Below, in pieces: positions 9,722 to 18,608 of a DNA stretch of 64,000 nt. Under the pieces are notes generated by a model, which was not told the origin of the DNA, searched no databases, and saw only the letters and a list, made by a program, of their open reading frames with translations. Position 1 is the first letter of the stretch. Every line of letters starts with the position of its first letter. The DNA is from Nonomuraea cavernae. GTDB lineage: Bacteria > Actinomycetota > Actinomycetes > Streptosporangiales > Streptosporangiaceae. The stretch spans positions 64,126 to 128,125 of the forward strand of contig NZ_BMNH01000019.1 in the NCBI RefSeq assembly GCF_014646355.1. The letters run 5' to 3'. The translations under genes were made by a program, and so were the position numbers.

Positions 9722-10468
9722 ATGTCCACCCTAGAGATCCGTGACCTGAAGGTCGCCGTCGAGGACAAGGAAATCCTGCGCGGCGTCAACCTCACCGTGA
9801 AGTCGGGCGAGACCCACGCCATCATGGGCCCCAACGGCTCCGGCAAGTCCACGCTCGCCTACGCCATCGCCGGTCACCCCAAGTACACGATCACCGGCGG
9901 CGAGGTGCTGCTCGACGGCGTCGACCTGCTCGAGCTGTCGGTCGACGAGCGCGCCCGGGCCGGGCTGTTCCTCGCCATGCAGTATCCGGTCGAGGTGCCC
10001 GGCGTCTCGGTGTCCAACTTCCTGCGCTCGGCCGTCACCGCCGTCCGCGGCGAGGCGCCCAAGCTGCGGCAGTTCGCCAAGGACCTCAAGGCCGGCATGG
10101 ACTCCCTGTCCATCGACGGGGCCTTCGCCCAGCGCAACCTCAACGAGGGCTTCTCCGGCGGCGAGAAGAAGCGCCACGAGATCCTCCAGCTGGAGCTGCT
10201 CAAGCCGAAGATCGCGGTGCTCGACGAGACCGACTCCGGTCTCGACGTCGACGCGCTGCGCGTGGTGTCCGAGGGCATCAACCGGTTCCGCGCCTCGGGT
10301 GAGACGGGCGTGCTGCTCATCACCCACTACACGCGCATCCTGCGATACGTGACGCCGGAGTTCGTGCACGTCTTCGCCGGCGGCAGGATCGTCGAGGAGG
10401 GCGGGCCCGAGCTGGCCGAGAAGCTCGAAGCCGAGGGCTACGAGCAGTACACGAAGGCGAGTGCATGA
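9722..10468 (+). CDS. sufC: Fe-S cluster assembly ATPase SufC
   Basis: The 248-residue soluble ABC ATPase has Walker A GPNGSGKS at residues 36-43, the SufC signature NEGFSGGEKKRHEIL, Walker B KIAVLDETDSGLD and the switch histidine in LLITHYTRILRY. It drives conformational change of the SufB-SufD scaffold. The ATG at 9722 sits four bases after the Rieske gene stop. The stop overlaps the sufS start (ATGA). Confidence 0.96.
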   Translation: MSTLEIRDLKVAVEDKEILRGVNLTVKSGETHAIMGPNGSGKSTLAYAIAGHPKYTITGGEVLLDGVDLLELSVDERARAGLFLAMQYPVEVPGVSVSNFLRSAVTAVRGEAPKLRQFAKDLKAGMDSLSIDGAFAQRNLNEGFSGGEKKRHEILQLELLKPKIAVLDETDSGLDVDALRVVSEGINRFRASGETGVLLITHYTRILRYVTPEFVHVFAGGRIVEEGGPELAEKLEAEGYEQYTKASA

Positions 10469-11742
10469 CTCCCACCAGCTTGGACGTGGAGAGGATCAGG
10501 AAGGACTTCCCGATTCTCTCCCGCGAGCTGCCCGGCGGGCGTCCGCTCGTCTACCTCGACTCGGGCAACTCCTCCCAGAAGCCCGCGGCGGTCGTCGAGA
10601 CCATCCGTGAGCATCTGGCGATGCACTACAGCAACGTCGGGCGCGCGATGCACGTGCTCGGCGCGGAGTCGACCGAGGCCTACGAGGGAGCGCGCGACAA
10701 GGTGGCCGCGTTCGTCGGCGCCCCGTCGCGCGACGAGGTGATCTTCACCAAGAACGCCTCCGAGGCTCTCAACCTCGTCGCCTACTCCTTCGGGCAGCAT
10801 CTCTGGCGCGGCACGGCTGACGCCGACCCCCGCTTCACGCTCGGCCCCGGAGACGAGATCGTCATCTCCGAGATGGAGCACCACTCCAACATCGTGCCGT
10901 GGCAGCTGCTCGCGCAGCGCACCGGGGCGACGCTGCGGTGGTTCGGCGTGACCGACGAGGGCCGGCTCGACCTCTCCGGCCTGCCGGAGCTGATCACCGA
11001 GCGAACGAAGATCGTGTCGATCGCCCACCAGTCCAACGTGCTCGGCACCGTCAACCCGGTCGCCGACGTGCTGGCGCGGGTCCGCGAGGTGGGCGCGCTG
11101 ATGATGCTCGACGCGTCCCAGTCGGTGCCCCACCACCCGGTGAACGTCGCCGAGCTGGGTGTCGACTTCGTGGCCTTCACGGGGCACAAGATGCTCGGCC
11201 CCTCGGGCATCGGCGTGCTCTGGGGGCGGGCCGAGCTGCTCGACGCGATGCCCCCGTTCCTGGGCGGCGGCGAGATGATCGAGGCGGTCTGGATGGACCA
11301 CTCGACCTACGCGCCGATCCCGCACAAGTTCGAGGCCGGCACCCCGCCGATCGTCGAGGCCATCGGTCTCGGCGCGGCCGTCGACTACCTCCAGGCGATC
11401 GGCATGGAGGCGGTGGAGGCCCACGAGCGCTCGCTGACGGCGTACGCGCTGGAGGCCCTGCGTGAGGTGCCCGGGCTCCGGCTGATCGGGCCCGACTCCC
11501 TTGAGCTGCGCGGCGGCACCCTGGCGTTCACGCTGGAGGGGATCCACCCCCACGACGTCGGCCAGATCCTCGACGACGAGTTCGGCATCGCGGTGCGCGT
11601 CGGCCACCACTGTGCCCGCCCGCTGCACCTCAGGTTCGGAATACCGGCGACCACCCGGGCGTCGTTCTATCTGTACAACACCACGGGCGAGATCGACGCC
11701 CTGGTCCGCGGCCTCCTCCATGTTCAGAAGGTGTTCGGATAG
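10465..11742 (+). CDS. sufS: Cysteine desulfurase SufS
   Basis: The 425-residue PLP enzyme takes sulfur from L-cysteine for cluster assembly. The PLP lysine is K242 in FTGHKMLGPSGIG and the persulfide cysteine is C383 in RVGHHCARPLHLRFG, the group II (SufS/CsdA) form. Other fold-type I residues are visible, such as EMEHHSNIVPWQ. It is coupled to sufC by an ATGA overlap and followed after two bases by sufU, its sulfur-accepting partner in Gram-positives. Confidence 0.96.
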   Translation: MTPTSLDVERIRKDFPILSRELPGGRPLVYLDSGNSSQKPAAVVETIREHLAMHYSNVGRAMHVLGAESTEAYEGARDKVAAFVGAPSRDEVIFTKNASEALNLVAYSFGQHLWRGTADADPRFTLGPGDEIVISEMEHHSNIVPWQLLAQRTGATLRWFGVTDEGRLDLSGLPELITERTKIVSIAHQSNVLGTVNPVADVLARVREVGALMMLDASQSVPHHPVNVAELGVDFVAFTGHKMLGPSGIGVLWGRAELLDAMPPFLGGGEMIEAVWMDHSTYAPIPHKFEAGTPPIVEAIGLGAAVDYLQAIGMEAVEAHERSLTAYALEALREVPGLRLIGPDSLELRGGTLAFTLEGIHPHDVGQILDDEFGIAVRVGHHCARPLHLRFGIPATTRASFYLYNTTGEIDALVRGLLHVQKVFG

Positions 11743-11744
11743 CC

Positions 11745-12185
11745 ATGATCGGCGAGTCGATGTACCAGGAGCTGATCCTGGAGCACTACAAGCACCCGCA
11801 GGGCCGGGGGCTGCGTGAGCCGTACGACACCGAGGTTCACCACGTCAACCCGACCTGCGGCGACGAGATCACGCTCCGGGTCAGGGTGGGCACGGCCGGG
11901 CGCATCGAGGACGTCTCCTACGATGGGCAGGGCTGCTCGATCAGCCAGGCGGCCGCCTCGGTGCTGCACGAGCTGACCGCCGGCTCGACGGTCGAGGAGA
12001 CGCTGTCGGTCGTCGACGAGTTCACCCGCCTCATGCAGGGCAGGGGGCAGGTCGAGGCCGACGAGGACGTGCTGGGCGACGCGGTGGCCTTCGCGGGCGT
12101 GGCGAAGTTCCCGGCGCGGGTGAAGTGCGCCCTGCTGTCGTGGATGGCGTACAAAGACGCTGTTGTGAGGAGTGCTGCGCTGTGA
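11745..12185 (+). CDS. sufU: SufU zinc-dependent sulfurtransferase
   Basis: The 146-residue IscU-fold protein carries the SufU ligands C38 and D40 (NPTCGD), C64 (GQGCSIS) and C128 (RVKCALLSW). In Gram-positives SufU binds zinc and accepts persulfide sulfur from SufS, passing it to the SufBCD scaffold. ATG 11745 is two bases after the sufS stop, so the pair is almost certainly co-translated. Confidence 0.94.
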   Translation: MIGESMYQELILEHYKHPQGRGLREPYDTEVHHVNPTCGDEITLRVRVGTAGRIEDVSYDGQGCSISQAAASVLHELTAGSTVEETLSVVDEFTRLMQGRGQVEADEDVLGDAVAFAGVAKFPARVKCALLSWMAYKDAVVRSAAL

Positions 12186-12195
12186 GGAGGGTGTC

Positions 12196-12555
12196 ATGAG
12201 CAAGCCGGTGGAGACGCCTACCGGGGTCGACGGAGACGTCAGCCTCGACGAGGTCATGGAGGCGCTCAGGGATGTCGTCGACCCCGAGCTGGGCATCAAC
12301 GTGGTCGATCTGGGGCTGATCTACGGCCTCAACCTTGACCCGTCCGACGGCGGCCGGCCGGTGGCGACCATTGACATGACGCTGACCAGCGCCGCCTGCC
12401 CGCTGACCGACGTGATCGAGGACCAGGCCCACTCGGCGCTCGACGGCATGGTCTCCGATGTCAAGATCAACTGGGTCTGGCTGCCCCCGTGGGGACCGGA
12501 CAAGATCACTGATGAGGGTCGTGAGCAGCTGCGTATGCTAGGATTCAACGTCTGA
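12196..12555 (+). CDS. sufT: SufT/MIP18 family Fe-S maturation factor (DUF59)
   Basis: The 119-residue DUF59 protein has the family blocks VVDPELGINVVDLGLIYG and MTLTSAACPLTDVIEDQ, including the conserved cysteine in the latter. SufT-type proteins help insert or carry Fe-S clusters to client proteins. ATG 12196 has GGAGG five bases upstream and sits ten bases after the sufU stop. It is the last gene of the suf operon, followed by a strong terminator hairpin. Confidence 0.92.
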   Translation: MSKPVETPTGVDGDVSLDEVMEALRDVVDPELGINVVDLGLIYGLNLDPSDGGRPVATIDMTLTSAACPLTDVIEDQAHSALDGMVSDVKINWVWLPPWGPDKITDEGREQLRMLGFNV

Positions 12556-12564
12556 TCTTTTGCT

Positions 12565-12594
12565 GCACGGCTGACGCCTCGGCGTCGGCCGTGC
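12565..12594 (+). terminator. Terminator hairpin of the suf operon
   Basis: Nine bases after the sufT stop, GCACGGC plus TGACGCC pair with GGCGTCG plus GCCGTGC. The result is an almost perfect 13-14 bp stem with a tiny loop. There is no T-run, which is common for actinobacterial terminators. Confidence 0.75.
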
Positions 12595-12862
12595 GAGCGT
12601 GCTAAAGTCCGATAATCGGACTAGCCGGGGAATACATGGTGTTTTCCCCGCGTTGGCACCACGTGCACCTGGCGCACCAATGTGCGTTATCGCCGCCTGC
12701 GGCCGGCAATGGGGTGCGCGTAGACGGCCCGTCGATTTCGGGCCAGTCCCCACCCAGCGGGTCCGAATTCCCGCGAACGTAACGCAGTACGGCACTGCCG
12801 TACGTCCTGGCACGTCCTTTCGCAGAAGTGACGCGCCACTTCGACTGAAAGGCACGACTTTC
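12595..12862 (+). promoter_or_regulatory. Long structured leader of the DEAD-box helicase gene
   Basis: This 268-base gap has no convincing ORF but contains a string of dyads: AGTCCGATAATCGGACT (12606-12622, a perfect palindrome about one base), CGGGGAA/TTCCCCG (12626-12650), GTACGGCACTGCCGTAC (12787-12803), GAAGTG/CACTTC (12825-12842), and GAAAG/CTTTC (12846-12861), the last covering the likely ribosome binding site. Long structured leaders are known for cold-induced helicase genes elsewhere. The first palindrome may instead be an operator. Confidence 0.5.
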
Positions 12863-14683
12863 GTGACCATGCTTGATGCTGTCCTGCCCGAGCTCACCCC
12901 CGAGCAGGGCCCGTCCGAGTTCGAGCTGCTGGGTCTGCCCAGGCCGCTCATCACCGGGCTGGCCAAGCAGGGCATCGCCAGCCCGTTCCCCATCCAGAGC
13001 GCGACCATCCCCGACGTGCTGGCCGGCGCCGACGTGCTCGGCCGCGGCCAGACCGGCTCCGGCAAGACGCTCGCCTTCGGCCTGCCGACCATGGCCCGCA
13101 TCGCCGGCACCCGGCCGGCCCCCGGCCACCCCCGCGCCATGATCCTCGTCCCCACCCGCGAGCTCGCCCTGCAGGTGCACGACGCCCTTGAGCCGCTCGG
13201 CCGCGGCCTGGGCCTGCGCATGAAGGTCATCGTGGGCGGCATGTCCATGGGCAAGCAGATCGAGGCCCTGCGCCGCGGCGTCGACATCGTCATCGCCACG
13301 CCGGGCCGGCTCGGCGACCTCATCCGCCAGGGTGAGTGCTCGCTGTCCGACATCGAGGTCAGCGTCATCGACGAGGCCGACCACATGTGCGACCTCGGCT
13401 TCTTCCCCGTGGTGACCGAGCTGCTCGCGCAGACGCCGGCCGACGGGCAGCGGCTGCTGTTCTCGGCCACGCTCGACGGCGACGTCGACAAGCTCGTGCG
13501 CCGCTTCCTCAAGGACCCGATCACGCACTCCGTCGCCCCCGCGACCTCCCCGGTCGACACCATGGAGCACCACGTGCTCCAGGTGACGCGCGACGACAAG
13601 TTCGACATCACCGCCGAGATCGCCAACCGCGAGGGCCGGACGATCATCTTCGTCCGCACCCAGCACGGCGTCGACCGCCTGTGCAAGCAGCTCGCCAGGG
13701 TCGGCGTCAAGTCGGGCGGCCTGCACGGCGGCAAGCGCCAGAACCAGCGCACCCGCATCCTGGCCGAGTTCCGCGAGGGCTCCGTCAACGTGCTCGTCTG
13801 CACCGACGTCGCCGCCCGCGGCATCCACGTCGACAACATCAGCCTGGTGCTGCACGTCGACCCGCCGCAGGACCACAAGAGCTACCTGCACCGCGGCGGC
13901 CGCACGGCCCGCGCCGGCGAGAAGGGCACCGTCGTCACGCTGGTGCTGCCCAACGAGCGCCGCTCGACCGACCAGCTCACCCGGCGCGCCGGCATCCAGC
14001 CGTTCCGCCTCAAGGCCTCCCCGGGTCACCCCAGGCTCGCCGAGCTGGCGGGTGCCCGCCAGCCGAGCGGCGAGGCCATCCCCGTCTGGGAGCCCGACGT
14101 CCGCAAGCCGCTGCGCCCGCGTCGCGAGGGCGGCCACAACGGCGCCGAGCGTCGCGGCCGGCGTCCGCGCCGTGACTTCGACGGCGACCGCCGCCCGCGC
14201 CGCCACGAGGACGGCGACCGCCCGGCCGCCGGCTCGGGCGACGACCGGCGTCCCCGCCGCCACGACGGCGAGGACCGCTACCACCGTCGCCACACCGACG
14301 CCGCCGAGCCGCGTACCTTCGGCGAGCGCCGCTCCGGTGGCGACGACCGCCCCCGTGGCGGCTACCGGTCCGACGACCGCGGCCCCCGTGCCGGCGGCTT
14401 CCGCTCCGACGACGGCCCGCGCGGTGGCGGCTTCCGCTCCGACGACCGCGGCCCGCGTGGCACCCGGCCCGACGACGGCGGCTCCCGCGGCGGTTTCCGG
14501 TCGGACGACCGCGCCCCCCGCGCCGCCGGTGACCGTGGCCGCCCGTTCTCGGCCGACCGCGAGCGGGGCGGCCGGTCCGACGACCGTTCCCGTGACGGCT
14601 ACCGGTCCGGCGGCCCCCGCGCCGACGGCCGTGGCAACGGTGGCTACCGTTCCGGTCAGGGTGAGCGCCGCTACGGCCGCTGA
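12863..14683 (+). CDS. DEAD-box ATP-dependent RNA helicase with RGG-like tail
   Basis: The roughly 606-residue protein has an N-terminal Q motif region (GLPRPLITGLAKQGIASPFPIQ), Walker A GQTGSGKT at about 62-69, the DEAD box in VIDEADHM at about 168, SAT at about 201, and HRGGRTARAGE at about 343. After residue 410 the protein becomes a disordered Arg/Gly/Asp-rich tail with repeats such as GGFRSDDRGPR. Such tails bind RNA and can drive phase separation. It should remodel rRNA or mRNA structure, likely at low temperature (DeaD/RhlE-like). GTG 12863 is chosen with AAGG about 11 bases upstream; ATG 12869 is the alternative. Confidence 0.9.
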   Translation: MTMLDAVLPELTPEQGPSEFELLGLPRPLITGLAKQGIASPFPIQSATIPDVLAGADVLGRGQTGSGKTLAFGLPTMARIAGTRPAPGHPRAMILVPTRELALQVHDALEPLGRGLGLRMKVIVGGMSMGKQIEALRRGVDIVIATPGRLGDLIRQGECSLSDIEVSVIDEADHMCDLGFFPVVTELLAQTPADGQRLLFSATLDGDVDKLVRRFLKDPITHSVAPATSPVDTMEHHVLQVTRDDKFDITAEIANREGRTIIFVRTQHGVDRLCKQLARVGVKSGGLHGGKRQNQRTRILAEFREGSVNVLVCTDVAARGIHVDNISLVLHVDPPQDHKSYLHRGGRTARAGEKGTVVTLVLPNERRSTDQLTRRAGIQPFRLKASPGHPRLAELAGARQPSGEAIPVWEPDVRKPLRPRREGGHNGAERRGRRPRRDFDGDRRPRRHEDGDRPAAGSGDDRRPRRHDGEDRYHRRHTDAAEPRTFGERRSGGDDRPRGGYRSDDRGPRAGGFRSDDGPRGGGFRSDDRGPRGTRPDDGGSRGGFRSDDRAPRAAGDRGRPFSADRERGGRSDDRSRDGYRSGGPRADGRGNGGYRSGQGERRYGR

Positions 14684-14700
14684 CCGCCCGGCACGACCGG

Positions 14701-14747
14701 CGACGCCCGCCGTACCTCTCCGCTACGGAGCGGTACGGCGGGCGTCG
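14701..14747. terminator. Bidirectional terminator between helicase and MFS genes
   Basis: A perfect 16-bp stem, CGACGCCCGCCGTACC (14701-14716) with GGTACGGCGGGCGTCG (14732-14747), encloses a 15-base loop that itself contains CTCCG/CGGAG. It ends both convergent genes. The MFS stop (14723-14725) lies inside the loop, so its last eight codons are read from the terminator stem. Confidence 0.85.
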
Positions 14748-15955
14748 TCATTCGCGAGGTCATCCCGGCGCGGACGCAGGAACGGCACCAGGGCGAGGCC
14801 CAGCGCGGCGGTCACCGTGATGACGAGCGAGGGCGCGGCGAACTGGGCGGCGGCGCCGGCCACGGCGAATCCGACACCCTGCCAGAACATCAGACCGGCC
14901 GTCTGGACACTCAGCGCCCTGCCGAGCAGCTTCTCGGGGGCGACGTCCACGAGCAACTGGTCCAGGCCGAGGTGGTGGGCGAGCCCGATGCCCGACAGGA
15001 CGAGCAGCGCGATCGCCGACGGCAGGCCCGGCCGCAGTCCGAACAGCAGCTGCGGCAGGAACACGAGCAGTGCCAGCGGCGCGATGAGCCGCAGCCGGCG
15101 GGCGGGGGAGGGAAGCCACAGGCACAGCAGCTCGCCCAGGACCGTGCCGATCGGCAGCGCCGACATGAGCAGCCCCAGCCCGGCCGTGCCGAATCCGGCC
15201 AGGTCGGCGTACGGCGCGGCCAGCGCCTCGGGCGCCACCCCGAGAGCGGGCACGGCCCAGCCGAACACGAGGACGCGGCGCAGCCGTACCTGCCGGAAGA
15301 TCCTGCCCAGGCCGGTCAGCGAGTCGCCCACCAGAGACTGAGTCCCGGGAGCGGAGACTGCCGGGCGGGCCGTGAGCCCGGCGGCGAGCAGCGCCGCCGA
15401 CAGCAGGAAGGTGCCAGTGTTGATCACGAGGGCGGCGCGCGGCGTCAGCACGATGAGCAGCAGCCCGCCGAGGGCGAAGCCGCTCACCTGCGCGCCCTGC
15501 GCGACCAGCCGGAACAGGCTGCGGGCGGCGATGTAGACGTCACCGTCGAGGACGCGCGGCAGCATCGCGGCCCGCGCCCCCGCGAAGACCGGGGCCACCA
15601 GGCCCATGCCGAGGGCCAGGACCAGCACGACGGTGACCGGCAGCCCGGGCAGGGTCATGGCGGCGGCGAGGGCGGCGGTCAGCAGGTTGCAGCCCACCAG
15701 CAGCCGGCGGATCGCCACCCGGTCGACCAGCGCGGACAGCAGCACCCCGCCGAACAGGTAGGGGACGAACGCGACGGTGAACACCAGGGCGGCCAGCAGG
15801 GGAGAGCCGCTCTGGCGGTAGACCAGCACGGTCAGGGCGAACTGGGTCACGATTGTGCCCAGCATGCAGAGCACGTGTGAGAGGAAGAGGGTCCGGAACT
15901 CGGGCACGGCGAGGGCGTCGCGATAGCGGCCCCGCGCGCCCGTCGGATGGGTCAT
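14723..15955 (-). CDS. MFS transporter (MFS_3/enterobactin-exporter-like)
   Basis: The 410-residue protein has about twelve membrane helices and an N-terminus, PEFRTLFLSHVLCMLGTIVTQFALTVLVY, typical of the MFS_3 group that includes siderophore and macrolide exporters. ATG 15955 has a purine-rich GAGGAGC upstream. The P450 gene ends 58 bases upstream on the same strand, so the two may be co-transcribed, which would suit export of an oxidised small molecule. No biosynthetic core enzyme is adjacent. Substrate unknown. Confidence 0.82.
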   Translation of the reverse strand: MTHPTGARGRYRDALAVPEFRTLFLSHVLCMLGTIVTQFALTVLVYRQSGSPLLAALVFTVAFVPYLFGGVLLSALVDRVAIRRLLVGCNLLTAALAAAMTLPGLPVTVVLVLALGMGLVAPVFAGARAAMLPRVLDGDVYIAARSLFRLVAQGAQVSGFALGGLLLIVLTPRAALVINTGTFLLSAALLAAGLTARPAVSAPGTQSLVGDSLTGLGRIFRQVRLRRVLVFGWAVPALGVAPEALAAPYADLAGFGTAGLGLLMSALPIGTVLGELLCLWLPSPARRLRLIAPLALLVFLPQLLFGLRPGLPSAIALLVLSGIGLAHHLGLDQLLVDVAPEKLLGRALSVQTAGLMFWQGVGFAVAGAAAQFAAPSLVITVTAALGLALVPFLRPRRDDLANDDARRTAP

Positions 15956-16013
15956 CGAGCTCCTCGGGGGAGGGGGAGGCGCCGGTTCGCCGTGGCCTGG
16001 CCGGCCACGGCGA

Positions 16014-17213
16014 CTAACGGTCAGTAGACGTAGCGCATGGGACCACCTCCTGGGCGAACGTGACCGGCAGGCTTCGCACGCCGCGCAGGGTTCCGCTGTC
16101 CCACATCACCGGGGCGGCGTGCGGACGGACGGTGTGTCCCGCGCGGGCGAGTTCGGTGAAGAGCGCCCGGGTCTGCGCCGAGGCGACACCGGCGCCGAGG
16201 CAGGCGTGCAGGCCGCGGCCGAAGCCGAGGTGCGGGTTGTGGGCGCGGTCCAGCCGCAGGGCGTCGGGGTCGGCGAAGACGGCCGGGTCGCGGTTGGCGG
16301 CGCCGATGATCAGTGTCACGCCCTCTCCCGCGCGCACCTTGCGGCCGCCGATCTCGGTGTCGGTCAGGCAGGCGCGGGCGAGCACCTGGACCTGGCTGGT
16401 GTAGCGGATCAGCTCTTCTACCCCGGAATCCGGATTTTCCGGGAAATTCTGGAGAGTGTCAGGATTATCGATGAACGCGAGTAGTGAGAGGGCGAGTAAC
16501 CGGGCCGACGATTCGAAGCCCGCGTGGAAAGTCGAGCGCAGCGAATTCAGCAGGAGTCTTCGGTCGACGTCCACGGTGCGCAGTTTTTCGGCGACAAATG
16601 CGAACATGCCATCCGGACGGTGGTCGGTCATCCAGTGGGCGATGACCGCGTCGATCTCCGCCCGCGCGGCGATCCCCGCGGGCATCACCTCGGGGCGCAG
16701 CCCGCCGTCCATGGTGTCGACGACCGACGGGGAGACGGAGGTGAGCCAGTCGAGATCGGGCGGGTCCACGCCCAGCAGGTCGCAGATCGTCTCCACGGTG
16801 AGCGGGATGGCCACCTCGTGCACGAACTCCACCTCGGCCCCGCCCAGCCCGGCCAGGCGGCGTCGTACCCGCTCGGCCGTGCGCCCGGCCAGCGCGGCGT
16901 GGTCCTGGGCCCGGTAGGCGGCCGCGAGCAGCCGCCGAACGGGCGGGTGGTCGGGCGGGTCGACGGACTGCAACATGATCAGCTCGTCGGGCAGCCGCTC
17001 GCCGACCCGCCGCCAGTCGGAGGAGAACAGGTCCAGCCGCCTGAGAACCTCGGCGCAGTCGGCGTGGCGGGTCAGCACCCAGGTGCCGAGTTCGTCGAAC
17101 CAGAAGAAGGGGTCGGTCTCGCGCCAGGCGGAATAGACGGGGGCGGGATTCCGGAGAGTTTCCGGCCAGAGGAGCGTACGGAGCGAATGCGGAAAGGGGC
17201 TTTCCGTCGACAC
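16014..17213 (-). CDS. Cytochrome P450
   Basis: The 399-residue soluble bacterial P450 (CYP) has the heme-binding loop FGRGLHACLGAGVA with its cysteine near residue 337, the EXXR helix in EELIRY, and an I-helix AGFESSA that has serine where most P450s have threonine next to the acid. It would hydroxylate or epoxidise a small molecule with electrons from ferredoxin. GTG 17213 has GGAGA five bases upstream. A stretch at about 16420-16610 is less GC-rich than the rest of the gene. No ferredoxin gene is adjacent. The substrate is not evident. Confidence 0.9.
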   Translation of the reverse strand: MSTESPFPHSLRTLLWPETLRNPAPVYSAWRETDPFFWFDELGTWVLTRHADCAEVLRRLDLFSSDWRRVGERLPDELIMLQSVDPPDHPPVRRLLAAAYRAQDHAALAGRTAERVRRRLAGLGGAEVEFVHEVAIPLTVETICDLLGVDPPDLDWLTSVSPSVVDTMDGGLRPEVMPAGIAARAEIDAVIAHWMTDHRPDGMFAFVAEKLRTVDVDRRLLLNSLRSTFHAGFESSARLLALSLLAFIDNPDTLQNFPENPDSGVEELIRYTSQVQVLARACLTDTEIGGRKVRAGEGVTLIIGAANRDPAVFADPDALRLDRAHNPHLGFGRGLHACLGAGVASAQTRALFTELARAGHTVRPHAAPVMWDSGTLRGVRSLPVTFAQEVVPCATSTDR

Positions 17214-17402
17214 TAAGTCTCCATATTCGGCTCAAATGACTCTAATAGAATGATTTAACCGTGTGAACGATAAAGGAGTGCAGGGGAATGGTCAACATCG
17301 CCGTTCCGGCCCCCGGCGTCTCGCGTGGCGGACACCGGGCCATCCGACCCGCGCGCGCAGACTAGGCTTGTCATGCACGTCAGCCGACCGACGAGAGAGA
17401 TC

Positions 17403-17666
17403 ATGAAGACCTTCGAAGAGCTGTTCGCCGAGCTGTCAGAGAAGGCGCAGACCCGGCCCGCGGGCTCGGGCACCGTCGCCGCCCTCGACGCCGGCGTCCA
17501 TGCCATCGGCAAGAAGGTCGTCGAGGAGGCCGCCGAGAGCTGGATGGCCGCCGAGCACGAGTCGAGTGACCGGGCCGCCGAGGAGATCTCGCAGCTCCTC
17601 TACCACGTGCAGGTGCTCATGCTCGCGAAGGGCATCGGGCTGGACGAGGTGTACAAGCATCTCTAG
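17403..17666 (+). CDS. hisE: Phosphoribosyl-ATP diphosphatase HisE
   Basis: The 87-residue all-alpha MazG-like protein starts [14 protein letters not shown] and contains [17 protein letters not shown] and [15 protein letters not shown], the metal-binding acidic helices of HisE. It hydrolyses phosphoribosyl-ATP to phosphoribosyl-AMP in histidine biosynthesis. ATG 17403 follows GAGAGAG. It is 61 bases upstream of hisG, the usual actinobacterial pairing. A TAGGCT hexamer at 17362 could be the -10 element. Confidence 0.95.
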   Translation: MKTFEELFAELSEKAQTRPAGSGTVAALDAGVHAIGKKVVEEAAESWMAAEHESSDRAAEEISQLLYHVQVLMLAKGIGLDEVYKHL

Positions 17667-17727
17667 GGCGCCCGCGCCCGCCCTCGTCCCACCCGTTCGG
17701 ACCCGCGAGACTTAGGACACGATCCAC

Positions 17728-18573
17728 ATGATCCGCCTGGCAGTACCCAACAAGGGCGCGCTCAGCGAAGCCGCCCAGGTCATCCTCAAGGAGGCCGGCT
17801 ACCGGTCCCGAAAGGACAGCAAGGAGCTCGTCGTCGTCGACGCCGACAACGGCTGTGAGCTGTTCTTCCTGCGCCCCCGTGACATCGCCGTCTACGTCGG
17901 CGAGGGCACCCTCGACGCCGGCATCACCGGCCGCGACATGCTGATCGACTCCGGCGCGCCCGTCGAGGAGATCATGCCGCTCGGCTTCGGCGGCTCCACC
18001 TTCCGGCTGGCCTGCGGGGCCGGCGAGATGACCTCGGTCAAGGACCTCGACGGCAGGCGCATCGCCACCTCCTACGCCGGGCTGCTCGACAAATACCTGT
18101 CCGACGCGGGCGTCGACGCGCGCGTCATCAAGCTCGACGGCGCCGTCGAGACCGCCATCAGGCTCGGCGTGGCCGACGCGATCGCCGACGTCGTCGAGAC
18201 CGGCACCACGCTGCGCAACGTCGGCCTGGAGGTCTTCGGCGAGCCGATCATGCGCTCGGAGGCGGTGCTGATCAAGCAGCAGAGCGCGCCCGAGGCGCCC
18301 GGCGTCGCCCAGCTGGTGCGCCGCCTCCAGGGAGTCGTGCACGCCCGCGACTTCGTCATGATGGACTACGACATCCGCGCCGAGCGCATCGAGGAGGCCA
18401 TCGCCCTCACGCCCGGCATGGAGGGCCCCACGGTCTCCCCGCTGCACCGCGAGGGCTGGGTCGCCGTCCGCGCCATGGTCCGCCGCAAGGGGCACCAGCA
18501 GGTGATGGACCAGCTGTGGGACATCGGCGCGCGCGCCATCCTGGTCACCGACATCTACGCCTGCCGCCTTTGA
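17728..18573 (+). CDS. hisG: ATP phosphoribosyltransferase HisG (long form)
   Basis: The 281-residue protein catalyses the first step of histidine biosynthesis, joining ATP and PRPP. It has the conserved start IRLAVPNKGALSEAA and the PRPP loop DAIADVVETGTTLR. A C-terminal ACT-like regulatory domain (about 205-281) marks the long form that is inhibited by histidine and needs no HisZ. ATG 17728 begins the conserved N-terminus. It is probably transcribed with hisE. Confidence 0.96.
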   Translation: MIRLAVPNKGALSEAAQVILKEAGYRSRKDSKELVVVDADNGCELFFLRPRDIAVYVGEGTLDAGITGRDMLIDSGAPVEEIMPLGFGGSTFRLACGAGEMTSVKDLDGRRIATSYAGLLDKYLSDAGVDARVIKLDGAVETAIRLGVADAIADVVETGTTLRNVGLEVFGEPIMRSEAVLIKQQSAPEAPGVAQLVRRLQGVVHARDFVMMDYDIRAERIEEAIALTPGMEGPTVSPLHREGWVAVRAMVRRKGHQQVMDQLWDIGARAILVTDIYACRL

Positions 18574-18608
18574 CCCGGGTCCGTCGCCGGGTCGGCTAGC
18601 CTTCGGGG

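Noticed and set aside
15956-17213. Natural-product biosynthetic cluster around the P450
   Set aside because: Only the P450 and an MFS exporter are present; no core synthase, methyltransferase or regulator is adjacent.
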